This document shows, piece after piece, positions 1-6,875 of a stretch of 12,645 bases of DNA (the first letter of the stretch is position 1; each line of letters starts with the position of its first letter). The notes under the pieces were generated by a model. It made no database searches, was not told where the DNA came from, and saw only the letters and a program-made list of their open reading frames with translations. Source of the DNA: JBAROU01 sp049642385 (GTDB lineage: Bacteria; Chloroflexota; Dehalococcoidia; DSTF01; RBG-16-68-14); NCBI GenBank assembly GCA_049642385.1, contig JBAROU010000104.1, positions 1 to 12,645 of the forward strand, read 5' to 3'. A program made the translations under genes and the position numbers.

Positions 1-1
1 G

Positions 2-1582
2 CCTCACATCGACTTCACGGTCGGGCCGGTGCACCGCGCCGTCGCAGAGGCCACCGCCGCCGCGTTCGGCGACGAGGCGCTGCCCGCCGACCTCACCGAC
101 ATCCCAACGAAGGCGAAGACCATCGTCGTCGTCGCGGACGACCTTGAGGAGAGCCACAACGTCGCGGCGCTGCGCATCAAGGATGCCGTCGACCCGCGCA
201 CGCTGCCCAAGCGCGATCCAGCGAGACTCATCGTCATCGCGTCCAAACGCGGCGAGCTCTGCGATTTCGCCGAGCCGTACGGCGGCGTTTGGCTGCGCCC
301 GGAGCCCGGCCAGGAGCTGGCGGCGTTGGCCGCGTTGGCACGGGCACTCGCTAACGACGATGGGGTGAAGCAGTCCGCGTCGGCGGCCGGCCTCGATCTC
401 AGCGTCGCTGCCACCGGTCCGGACACTGCGCCCGGCATCGAAAGCGAAGCGCTCGAACGTGCAGCAGCGATCCTGCGTGAAGCTGCAAGCGATCGAGAGC
501 AGACCGTGGCGGTCGTCTACGCGCCGAGCGCCACGGGCGTCGCCCGCGCAGCCGAGACCACGAAGGCGGCCGCGAACGTCGCACTGCTGCTGCGCGGCAA
601 GGAGGCTGCCCGCTCGTTCTTTGTCCTGCCGACCGAGGCGAACGTGAATGGCGCCCGCGACATGGGCGTCGCGCCGGAGTTGCTCCCAGGCCGTAAGCCA
701 GTCGGCGGCAACGTCGGCCTCGACTTCAACGGTATCGTCGATGCCGCGCTCGACGGCAAGATCAAGGCGCTCGTTGTCGCCGGCGACAACCCGCTCATGT
801 TCGCGCCCGCGCGCCAGCGCGTTGAGACGGCGCTGGCCAAGCTCGACTTCTTGCTCGTCATCGACCAGCTCCTTACGGACACGGCACAGCAGGCGCATGT
901 TGTGCTCGCTGACGCGCCTACCTACAGCAAGGACGGCACGTTCACCAACGCCGACCGTCGCGTGCAGCGCCTGCGCGCCGCACAGTCCCTCCCGGGCGAC
1001 GCGCGTCCGGCCTGGCAGACGCTGTCGCAGCTAGGCCAGCGCCTCGCCGAACGGCTGGGCGCTAACGCGCGCTTCGATTACGAGGAGGCGGGCGACGTGA
1101 CGAATGAGATCGCTGCGAAGGTGCTCGGCTACGAGCGCTTCGTCGCTTACGGCTTCTTCGGCTGGGGCAACGCGCGCGCCGTGAGCGACGCGCTGCCAGG
1201 GCCCGTCGCGCTCCAGCCAGTGGCGATGACCGCCACGCCAAGCGCGAACGGCCACGTGGCGCTCCTCACCGGGCGAACGCTGTACACGAGCCTGGAAGGC
1301 GCAGCGATCCGCTCGCCTGACGCGGACAAGCTCCACCGCGAGGAGGGCGTCTTCGTCAACCAGTACGACGCTTCCGAGTGGGGCATCGCTATGGGCGATG
1401 ACGTCGTGCTCCAAAACGGCTCGCCGGACGCCATGCTCTCACTGAAGGCGATCGTCACCACCGCCGTCCCGCGCGGCGCCGTCTTCGTCTCGTCCTACTA
1501 CGACGGCGGCGCGGTGGGCGTCCTCCTCCCTCAGGAGAACGGCTCGATGGCGCTGCCGCTCGTAACGCTGACGAAGGCGTAA
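2..1582 (+). CDS. nuoG: NADH-quinone oxidoreductase subunit G, C-terminal part (5' end outside window)
   Basis: The frame is open from the window edge, so the GTG at 29 is not taken as the start; 526 residues are visible. The piece matches the C-terminal half of NuoG, the peripheral-arm subunit of complex I that carries iron-sulfur clusters and passes electrons from NADH toward quinone. Visible landmarks are the molybdopterin-oxidoreductase-like core, including ALVVAGDNPLMFAP and then APTYSKDGTFTNADRRVQRL, which is typical of NuoG rather than formate dehydrogenase. A C-terminal beta-rich segment (from about HREEGVFVNQYDASEWG) resembles a molydopterin-dinucleotide-binding domain. The N-terminal 2Fe-2S and 4Fe-4S domains would lie upstream. 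The gene ends with TAA and no strong terminator follows. The next gene is not nuoH or nuoI, so nuoG may be the last gene of its operon. A formate dehydrogenase-like paralogue is the main alternative. Confidence 0.85.
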   Translation, partial: PHIDFTVGPVHRAVAEATAAAFGDEALPADLTDIPTKAKTIVVVADDLEESHNVAALRIKDAVDPRTLPKRDPARLIVIASKRGELCDFAEPYGGVWLRPEPGQELAALAALARALANDDGVKQSASAAGLDLSVAATGPDTAPGIESEALERAAAILREAASDREQTVAVVYAPSATGVARAAETTKAAANVALLLRGKEAARSFFVLPTEANVNGARDMGVAPELLPGRKPVGGNVGLDFNGIVDAALDGKIKALVVAGDNPLMFAPARQRVETALAKLDFLLVIDQLLTDTAQQAHVVLADAPTYSKDGTFTNADRRVQRLRAAQSLPGDARPAWQTLSQLGQRLAERLGANARFDYEEAGDVTNEIAAKVLGYERFVAYGFFGWGNARAVSDALPGPVALQPVAMTATPSANGHVALLTGRTLYTSLEGAAIRSPDADKLHREEGVFVNQYDASEWGIAMGDDVVLQNGSPDAMLSLKAIVTTAVPRGAVFVSSYYDGGAVGVLLPQENGSMALPLVTLTKA

Positions 1583-1616
1583 GGAGCTAGGGCCTCGGCC
1601 GCTCGATAGACAAATA

Positions 1617-1646
1617 TTGACAACGTTACTTAGCATCCACTAAGAT
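1617..1646 (+). promoter_or_regulatory. Sigma70-type promoter of the R2-like gene
   Basis: A perfect -35 box TTGACA (1617-1622) is followed after 18 bases by TAAGAT (1641-1646), which matches the -10 consensus at 4 of 6 positions. Transcription would begin near 1653, leaving a leader of about 38 bases before the ATG at 1691. The local A+T content is clearly higher than in the flanking genes. This suggests the R2-like gene is transcribed separately from nuoG. Confidence 0.6.
1629..1644. repeat. Inverted repeat overlapping the -10 region
   Basis: CTTAG (1629-1633) and CTAAG (1640-1644) are perfect inverted copies separated by 6 bases. They sit between the -35 and -10 boxes and overlap the -10, a usual position for a repressor operator. 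The arms are short, so chance is possible. Confidence 0.3.
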
Positions 1647-1690
1647 GCCGACAAATAGACTAGCAATGCCCCGCTGGGGAGGAGCAACCT

Positions 1691-2782
1691 ATGGCTGTCG
1701 ACCAGGACACGATGCAGATGCTGCGTACCGACACGCCGCAGCCGGACAACCTCGACCTCAGCTGGCTCGAGCCGGGTACCGAATGGGGCATGAAGGCGGC
1801 AGCCGGCCGCCGCGGCCTCACGCTCGATGAGATCAACAAGGGCTCCTACGGCCAGTCGCCGGATCAGGCCGATTCCTGGACGCTGCGTCCGCGCGGCGCC
1901 GCTGCCCGCGAGTCGGCCCCGCGCATGGGCTACTACGTGCGAGACAAGGCTGACATCTGGTCGCAGAACGCCTCGCTCCTCTACGAAGAGGCCGTCCAGC
2001 GCCAGTGGTCCTCCGCGACGGACATCCCGTGGGAGAAGCTGGAGCCGCTGCCCGACCGCGTCGAGCGCGCCTTCTGCCAGTTCTGCACCTTCCTCACCGA
2101 GGTCGAGTTCATCGCTGGTGATGTGCCCGGCAAGTGGCTTGGCCTGATCAGCAACGACCACTACGAAGTGAAGCTCTTCCTCGCCTCGCAGGTGATGGAT
2201 GAGGCGCGCCACCTGGACGTCTTCCGCAAGCGCGCCCTCGCCAACGGCGGCGGATTGCTGCTCAGCAGCGGCAACGCCGGACTGCGCATCGTTATGGACT
2301 CCAAGGACTTCACCGAGATGTCCTCGATCCTGCACGTGCAGGGCGAAGGCCTCGTGCAGTCGATCTTCCGCATGGGCGAATACATCGCCACGAACGACGC
2401 CGAGAAGCGCATCTTCCGCCTTGCCGCACAGGACGAGTCGCGCCACGTCGCGTTCGGCGTCATGCACCTGAAGTACATCCTCGAGACGCAGCCCTGGCGT
2501 CGAGAGGAAATCCACGGCTACCTCGACTACGCCGAGCCGGCCATCCGCGGTGGTAGCGCCGGTGGCGTCGCGGGCGGCTCACCGACGTTTGGCCAATCCC
2601 TCGGTTCGCTGTTCGCGTACAAGCTGGGCGACCAGGACGCCGGCATCGAGATGACGATGGCCGCGTTCAACCGGCAGCTGCGCGAGTACATGCACCGCCT
2701 CGAAGTCGCTGGCCTGCCGGAGCGCAGGGAGCGCATCCACCCGCAGCTCAAGATGGCGCTCGAGCAGGCGGAGATGGCCTAG
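1691..2782 (+). CDS. R2/ferritin-like diiron oxidase-type protein
   Basis: This 363-residue protein looks like the class that includes ribonucleotide reductase R2 and bacterial multicomponent monooxygenase hydroxylases. Two EXXH motifs are visible, DEARH (E171, H174) and DESRH (E249, H252). Acidic residues sit at the expected helix positions before each (E137 or E139, and E219, with gaps of about 32 and 30 residues), giving a full set of candidate ligands for a dinuclear iron or Fe/Mn centre. The ATG is preceded by a strong GGGGAGGAG site at 1677-1685. No ribonucleotide reductase large subunit, ferredoxin or reductase gene is adjacent, so a role in dNTP synthesis is not supported. The substrate is unknown; an R2-like ligand-binding oxidase or N-oxygenase type activity is possible. 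Residues 287-298 form a Gly-rich stretch that is probably flexible. The gene has its own promoter and terminator. Confidence 0.75.
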   Translation: MAVDQDTMQMLRTDTPQPDNLDLSWLEPGTEWGMKAAAGRRGLTLDEINKGSYGQSPDQADSWTLRPRGAAARESAPRMGYYVRDKADIWSQNASLLYEEAVQRQWSSATDIPWEKLEPLPDRVERAFCQFCTFLTEVEFIAGDVPGKWLGLISNDHYEVKLFLASQVMDEARHLDVFRKRALANGGGLLLSSGNAGLRIVMDSKDFTEMSSILHVQGEGLVQSIFRMGEYIATNDAEKRIFRLAAQDESRHVAFGVMHLKYILETQPWRREEIHGYLDYAEPAIRGGSAGGVAGGSPTFGQSLGSLFAYKLGDQDAGIEMTMAAFNRQLREYMHRLEVAGLPERRERIHPQLKMALEQAEMA

Positions 2783-2817
2783 CACGTCGGACCCTGGAAG
2801 CTAAGAAGTTAGAAGGT

Positions 2818-2846
2818 GAAGGCCCGCGAAAGCGGGCCTTCTTTGT
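2818..2846 (+). terminator. Rho-independent terminator after the R2-like gene
   Basis: A perfect 10-bp GC-rich stem (2818-2827 with 2832-2841) closes on a GAAA tetraloop and is followed by TTTGT. It lies 36 bases past the stop codon. On the opposite strand the stem is followed by ACCTTCTAACTTCTT, so it may also stop the purine operon arriving from the right (purS ends at 2880). Confidence 0.85.
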
Positions 2847-2879
2847 CTACCGAAAAGCACTCGAGGCAGGGCCAGTCGC

Positions 2880-3140
2880 TTAGTTCTTGGCTCCTTGCTC
2901 CTCGATCTCGTACCGGAAGTCCTCGATCACAGGGTTCGCCAGCAGCTTGCGACACATCTCCGTCACCTGCGCTTCCGCCGAAGCGCGATCGTCGCCGTCC
3001 AGCCTGATCTCCAGGTACTTGCCCGCCCGCACGCTCTCGACCGTCTCAAACCCTAACGAGTGCAGCCCGCCGCGCACGGTGAGCCCTTGCGGGTCGTTCA
3101 CCGTTGGCTTGAGCGTGACGTACACGCGCGCGAGAAACAA
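2880..3140 (-). CDS. purS: Phosphoribosylformylglycinamidine synthase subunit PurS
   Basis: PurS is the small dimeric subunit of the three-part FGAM synthase. It helps channel ammonia from the glutaminase PurQ to the synthetase PurL in step four of purine synthesis. The protein has 86 residues, the usual length, and the family's opening pattern RVYVTLKPTVNDPQG and later FETVESVRAGKYLEIRLDG. The start is TTG at 3140, the codon directly after the purC TAG stop and in the same frame. No better start fits the family N terminus. Only a weak AGGA lies upstream, in the loop of a hairpin (3146-3163). purQ and purL, which usually follow, are absent: the gene ends 39 bases before the shared terminator region. 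It must work with PurQ and PurL encoded elsewhere. Confidence 0.92.
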   Translation of the reverse strand: MFLARVYVTLKPTVNDPQGLTVRGGLHSLGFETVESVRAGKYLEIRLDGDDRASAEAQVTEMCRKLLANPVIEDFRYEIEEQGAKN

Positions 3141-4028
3141 CTAGTCGGGAAGGTCCTTTCCCGTTAAGCGCGAGTAAAGCTCGCGATATCGCTGAGATGT
3201 CTCGTCGATCACGTCCGGCGGCAGCGACGGCGCGGGCGGCTCGCGGTTCCAGTCAGAGGCGAGCAGGTAGTCGCGCACGTACTGCTTGTCGAACGGCTCC
3301 TGGTGCGTGCCGGGCTGGTACGTCTTCGCGTCCCAGAACCGGCTCGAATCCGGTGTCAGCATCTCGTCGATCAGGATCGGCTCGCCATCAAGCAGCCCGA
3401 ACTCGAACTTCGTGTCTGCGATGATCAGGCCGCGCTGCTTGGCGAAGTCGACGCCGTAGCGATAGAGCGCTAGGCTGCGTAGCCGGACCGCGTTTGCCAC
3501 CTCCAGGCCGACGAGATCGACCAGCTCATCGGTCGACATGTTCTCATCATGACCCACCTCGGCCTTCGTGGTGGGGGTGAAGAGCGGCTCAGGGAACGGC
3601 TCGCTCTCCGTGATGCCCGGCGGCATGCGCACACCGCACACGGTCTTTTGTTTCTGATACTCCGACCACGCCGTACCCGTCATGTACCCGCGCACGATGC
3701 ACTCGACCGGCAGGAGCTCCGCCTTGCGCACGATCATGCTCCGCCCGACGAGCTCCGCCGGCAGCTCGAACGGCAGGGCGTCCGCCGCCGAACCGTCGGC
3801 GAGACGCAGGTAGTGGCTCGGCACAACCGACGCCGTCTTCTCGAACCAGAACGCCGAGAGCTGGGTTAGCACTGCCCCCTTGCCCGGAACGCCGTCCGGC
3901 AGCACCACGTCGAACGCGGAGATGCGGTCGGTGGCGACGATGAGCAGCCGTTCGCCCAGATCGTACAGGTCGCGCACCTTCCCCCGGCGAGCGACGTTCG
4001 ACAAAGGAGTCTCAAGCAGGACTGGCAT
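3141..4028 (-). CDS. purC: Phosphoribosylaminoimidazole-succinocarboxamide synthase (SAICAR synthetase)
   Basis: The enzyme condenses CAIR with aspartate using ATP to form SAICAR. The 295-residue product matches the longer form of the family, not the roughly 240-residue E. coli type. Family landmarks in order are RRGKVRDLYDLG (14-25) in the N-terminal nucleotide-binding lobe, DRISAFD (34-40), VRGYMTGTAW (112-121), TPTTKAEVGHDENMS (151-165) and IIADTKFEFG (202-211), followed by LIDEMLTPDSSRFW. All look intact. The ATG at 4028 lies 17 bp inside the 3' end of the upstream membrane-protein gene and has an AAAGGAGA site about 12 bases away, so translation is probably coupled. The stop TAG is followed immediately, in frame, by the purS start. 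Confidence 0.95.
   Translation of the reverse strand: MPVLLETPLSNVARRGKVRDLYDLGERLLIVATDRISAFDVVLPDGVPGKGAVLTQLSAFWFEKTASVVPSHYLRLADGSAADALPFELPAELVGRSMIVRKAELLPVECIVRGYMTGTAWSEYQKQKTVCGVRMPPGITESEPFPEPLFTPTTKAEVGHDENMSTDELVDLVGLEVANAVRLRSLALYRYGVDFAKQRGLIIADTKFEFGLLDGEPILIDEMLTPDSSRFWDAKTYQPGTHQEPFDKQYVRDYLLASDWNREPPAPSLPPDVIDETSQRYRELYSRLTGKDLPD
3146..3163 (-). other. Hairpin at the purC-purS junction
   Basis: In the mRNA, CGGGAA pairs with TTCCCG around a six-base AGGACC loop, ending 5 bases before the purS TTG. The loop carries the only Shine-Dalgarno-like bases for purS. It may affect coupling or reinitiation at this junction. Confidence 0.35.
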
Positions 4029-4740
4029 CGATCTCGGTCTCCTTTCGCACCTTCAGGTCCATATATAGCATCGTTAATGCCGTCGCGCTGAACGGTAGCA
4101 TGGCTGCGCTAACGATAGCGCTCAGTGTCCCTGAGATCAATACTGGCGCCAGGAACAAGACGCCGGAGACCACGCTCGCCGGCACGAATCTGATAATCCA
4201 GATCACGACCGCGATTCCTAGCGTGCGCCACCAGCGGCCGATCACCGCATCGGCACTATAGCTGAGTGCGGCCTTCGCGCTCGTACTATCAAGGATTACC
4301 GCCTGCTCGATGAACAGCCAGCGTACCGCGCGCTGGATCGCCCACGGAATGCCAACGATCGTTATTGCGAAGAGGAGCACATGGAATGCCACCCGCACCG
4401 AGGCGCGGATGATCGTCCAGAAACGTGCGAACGCCACGTCGTAGGCCAGTGAGAAATTCGCCGGCTTACCGCTGTTGATCTCCTGGAGGGCGGCTATCAG
4501 CGCTGCGCTCACGATCACGTCGACGAGAAGTTGCGCAAAGGTAAACAGCGATAGGAGTCCGGCCGCAGCCTCATAGCTGTTCGCGCCGTCCACAACGACG
4601 GCGCTCGCGATGGCTAGGGGGATAGATACCGCGGCGATCAGGAACAACGCCGCGAAGTTCTGTGTGTACAGCTCGAAGGAAGACTCGATGATCTGGCTCA
4701 GGTCGCGCTGCTGTCTGAGCGGGATGCGCTCCTGGCTCAT
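4012..4740 (-). CDS. Polytopic membrane protein (GPDPase_memb/YciC-like), embedded in the pur operon
   Basis: A 242-residue membrane protein of unknown function. The frame is open to 4887, but that longer start lies inside purB. The ATG at 4740 gives an ATGA overlap with the purB stop and the family-like opening DLSQIIESSFELYTQNF. Hydrophobic segments lie near residues 27-50, 62-87, 112-134, 173-199 and 202-228. The motif around 141-172 (RWLFIEQAVILD, then ALSYSADAVIGRWWR) and the end LYMDLKVRKE resemble the membrane domain found in glycerophosphodiester phosphodiesterase-like proteins and YciC-type families. No catalytic domain is attached. It overlaps purB by 4 bp and purC by 17 bp, so it is translated as part of the purine operon. 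A transport or membrane-organising role is only an inference. Confidence 0.8.
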   Translation of the reverse strand: MSQERIPLRQQRDLSQIIESSFELYTQNFAALFLIAAVSIPLAIASAVVVDGANSYEAAAGLLSLFTFAQLLVDVIVSAALIAALQEINSGKPANFSLAYDVAFARFWTIIRASVRVAFHVLLFAITIVGIPWAIQRAVRWLFIEQAVILDSTSAKAALSYSADAVIGRWWRTLGIAVVIWIIRFVPASVVSGVLFLAPVLISGTLSAIVSAAMLPFSATALTMLYMDLKVRKETEIDASPA

Positions 4741-6032
4741 GCCAGCCCTAGCCTCCGGAAGCTGTCGTCGACATAACGAGTGTAATATCCATAGTCGAAC
4801 AACTCGCTCAGCTCGGCCGGCGAGAGTTGGCACGTGACGTCGGCGTCGGCTGCGAGGAACTCGCGGAAGGGACGCTGCTCCTTCCACGACTGCATCGCGT
4901 TGCGCTGCACGATCTTGTATGCGTCTTGGCGCTTCAGCCCCTTATCGATGAGCGCCAGCAGCACCCGCTGTGAGAAGGGCAGGCCGTAGCTCGCCTCCAG
5001 GTTCTCGCGCATGCGCTCCGGATAGACGAGTAGCCCGCGCATGATCATGGTGAACAGGTCCAGCGCGTAGTCCAGCGCAAGGCACGCGTCCGGCAGGATG
5101 ATCCGTTCGGCGGAAGAGTGCGAGATGTCGCGCTCGTGCCAGAGCGCCACGTTCTCCAGTGCAGTGACCGTGTAGCCGCGCAGCACGCGCGCCAGCCCAC
5201 ACACCCGCTCTAGCTTCTCCGGGTTGCGTTTGTGGGGCATCGCGCTCGAGCCGGTCTGTGCACCTTCGTCGAACGGCTCCTCCGTCTCACGCACCTCTGT
5301 GAGCTGGAGGTGACGCAGCTCCGTCGCGAACCGCTCCAGCGAAGCGCCGATCACCGCCAGCGTTGCGACGAAGCGCGCATGGCGGTCGCGACTTACCACT
5401 TGGGTACTCACGGGATCGACGGCGAGGCCGAGGCGCCCACAGACGCTCTCCTCCACGTCCGGCGGCACCGAGGCATGTGTGCCCACCGGGCCGCTGACCT
5501 TGCCCACCGCGATGTCGGCCCTCGCCTCGGCGAGGCGCTGCGCATTGCGGCGCAGCTCGTCCACCCAGCCCGCGAGCTTCAGCCCGAACGTTGTTGGCTC
5601 TGCGTGGACGCCGTGTGTGCGCCCCATGCAGAGCGTGTCCTTGAACTCGCGCGCCCGCGCCTCGACCGCGTCAAGCAGGGCAGCAACGTCGCGTTCGAGC
5701 AGCCCGGCCGCTTCGACGAGGCGCAGGCCGAGCGCCGTGTCCTCCGCGTCGTACGAGGTCAGGCCCAGGTGCACGAAGCGCGACTCCTCGCCGAGGCTGT
5801 CGGCAACCGAGCGCAGGAACGAGTTGAAGTCGTGGTGCTGCTCCACCTCGTACTCGGCGATGCGCTTCGCGTCGAAGCTAGCGTGGCGGATCTTCGCGAT
5901 CGCTTCCTGTGGGATGACGCCCTGCTCCGCCCACGCCTCGCAGACCGCGATCTCGACCCGGAGCCACGTCTCGTACTTGTGCGCATCGGACCAGATGCGC
6001 GCCATCTCGGGTCGGGAGTAGCGTGGGATCAC
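4737..6032 (-). CDS. purB: Adenylosuccinate lyase
   Basis: PurB removes fumarate from SAICAR and from adenylosuccinate, so it acts twice in AMP synthesis. The product has 431 residues, the normal length. It opens with MIPRYSRPEMARIW, carries the catalytic-region motif GRTHGVHAEP (137-146), and holds the fumarase/aspartase signature GSSAMPHKRNP (261-271), whose mobile Ser loop supplies the general base. The usual TSxDVxDTA stretch reads TSYDAEDTA (92-100), a mild variation. GTG at 6032 is chosen over an upstream ATG at 6071 because it matches the family N terminus, has a strong GGGAGGAG site five bases before it, and overlaps the cupin stop as GTGA. Its own stop overlaps the membrane-protein ATG by 4 bp. 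Confidence 0.95.
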   Translation of the reverse strand: MIPRYSRPEMARIWSDAHKYETWLRVEIAVCEAWAEQGVIPQEAIAKIRHASFDAKRIAEYEVEQHHDFNSFLRSVADSLGEESRFVHLGLTSYDAEDTALGLRLVEAAGLLERDVAALLDAVEARAREFKDTLCMGRTHGVHAEPTTFGLKLAGWVDELRRNAQRLAEARADIAVGKVSGPVGTHASVPPDVEESVCGRLGLAVDPVSTQVVSRDRHARFVATLAVIGASLERFATELRHLQLTEVRETEEPFDEGAQTGSSAMPHKRNPEKLERVCGLARVLRGYTVTALENVALWHERDISHSSAERIILPDACLALDYALDLFTMIMRGLLVYPERMRENLEASYGLPFSQRVLLALIDKGLKRQDAYKIVQRNAMQSWKEQRPFREFLAADADVTCQLSPAELSELFDYGYYTRYVDDSFRRLGLA

Positions 6033-6349
6033 AGGAACTCCTCCCGCACCGGTGAAAAGACATCGATGCACACGGAGCGCACCAGCGCCGTTACCTCGTG
6101 GGGCTGTTCGCTCGGGATCAGGTAGCCGTCGCCGGCGGACAGCTCGCGCACGTCGCCATCGACGTCGAACCGCACGCGGCCTTGCGCCACGTAACCGATC
6201 TGCTCGTGTGGGTGGGTGTGGCCGGGTACAATGGCGCCCTCGTCGAGGGTGATTTCGACCAGCGTCGTGCGCGTGCCGCTGTTCAGCGTGCGACGCACCA
6301 CCCCCGAAAACATATCGACGGTACTAGCGTCAGCGTTGGCGCGAAACAT
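6029..6349 (-). CDS. Small single-domain cupin protein
   Basis: A 106-residue single cupin barrel. Motif 1 reads GAIVPGHTHPHEQIGYVAQG, with likely metal ligands H44, H46 and Q50. Motif 2 reads GDGYLIPSEQPHEV, with H84. The ending DVFSPVREEF is common among small cupins of unknown substrate. It resembles stand-alone cupins that bind one divalent metal and either sense a small molecule or act as simple dioxygenases or isomerases. No DNA-binding domain is present. The ATG at 6349 follows the only gap inside the operon (6350-6410, 61 bases, in which no convincing promoter or terminator was seen). The ribosome site is weak (AAGGA about 14 bases away). The stop overlaps the purB GTG by 4 bp. Its position between purE and purB suggests, but does not prove, a link to purine metabolism. 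Confidence 0.82.
   Translation of the reverse strand: MFRANADASTVDMFSGVVRRTLNSGTRTTLVEITLDEGAIVPGHTHPHEQIGYVAQGRVRFDVDGDVRELSAGDGYLIPSEQPHEVTALVRSVCIDVFSPVREEFL
6038..6045 (-). promoter_or_regulatory. Ribosome binding site that fixes the purB start
   Basis: GGGAGGAG sits five bases before the GTG at 6032, inside the cupin's last codons. It decides between this GTG and the longer ATG at 6071. Confidence 0.75.
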
Positions 6350-6410
6350 GCGCTACCGGCAATCCTTGAGGCTTGTAATCGCGTCCTGCGAACCTGTGGG
6401 CGCCTTCAGT

Positions 6411-6875
6411 TTACCCAGCGGCGAGCCCCCGGCGGTAGTCGTCGTACGCCTGGCGGACGTCAGCGTGCTTCAGCGCCAGGATCTCGGCCGCTAGGAGCGC
6501 CGCGTTGCGCGCCCCCCACGAGCCGATGGCCACCGTCGCGACCGGTGTCCCCGGCGGCATCTGGGCCATCGCGTACAGCGCATCGATCCCCTTGAGCTCG
6601 CTCGACGCCACCGGCACGCCGATGACGGGTAGGGCGGTGTAGGCCTTCATCGCGCCTGGCAGCGCGGCCGCCCCGCCCGCTGCCGCGATGATCACCTCGA
6701 TGCCTCGTTCGCGCGCCGACGAGGCGAAGTCGCGCACCTTGTCCGGCGTACGGTGCGCCGACATCACGTGCGATTCGTGCGCGATGCCCAGCTTCTCGAG
6801 TAAGTCTAGGCATTCCTGCATAAGCGAGGCGTCCGACTTGGAGCCCATGACGACGGCGACGAGCGAACCAGCCAT
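6411..6875 (-). CDS. purE: N5-carboxyaminoimidazole ribonucleotide mutase
   Basis: PurE moves the carboxylate of N5-CAIR to form CAIR. The 154-residue product has the class I layout: GSKSD (11-15) for phosphate and ribose binding, SAHRTP (39-44) with catalytic H41, then PVASSELKGIDALYAMAQMP and NAALLAAEIL. One oddity: the loop that in E. coli reads GGAAHLPG reads GGAAALPG here, so the conserved His (E. coli H75) is A71, encoded by GCG. The start ATG follows the purD TAG stop with no gap and in the same frame. A strong GAGGAGG site (6880-6886), encoded by purD's final Arg-Gly-Gly codons, drives it. No purK, which makes the N5-CAIR substrate in the class I route, is in the window. Confidence 0.93.
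   Translation of the reverse strand: MAGSLVAVVMGSKSDASLMQECLDLLEKLGIAHESHVMSAHRTPDKVRDFASSARERGIEVIIAAAGGAAALPGAMKAYTALPVIGVPVASSELKGIDALYAMAQMPPGTPVATVAIGSWGARNAALLAAEILALKHADVRQAYDDYRRGLAAG

Noticed and set aside
1584..1604. Terminator hairpin after nuoG
   Set aside because: GAGC/GCTC and GGCC/GGCC pairings are possible but leave an unworkably small inner loop and no T run follows.
1640..2515. 291-codon open frame on the minus strand opposite the R2-like gene
   Set aside because: It is a shadow of a GC-rich real gene: the plus frame carries both EXXH motifs, a ribosome site and a promoter, and the minus translation resembles no family.
4741..4887. Longer start for the membrane protein at 4887
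   Set aside because: The extra 49 residues lie inside purB, are Arg-rich and non-membrane-like, and the ATG at 4740 gives a standard ATGA overlap and the family-like N terminus.
5232..6125. 297-codon open frame on the plus strand opposite purB
   Set aside because: It lies antisense to an unmistakable adenylosuccinate lyase with full signatures and has no recognisable domain of its own.
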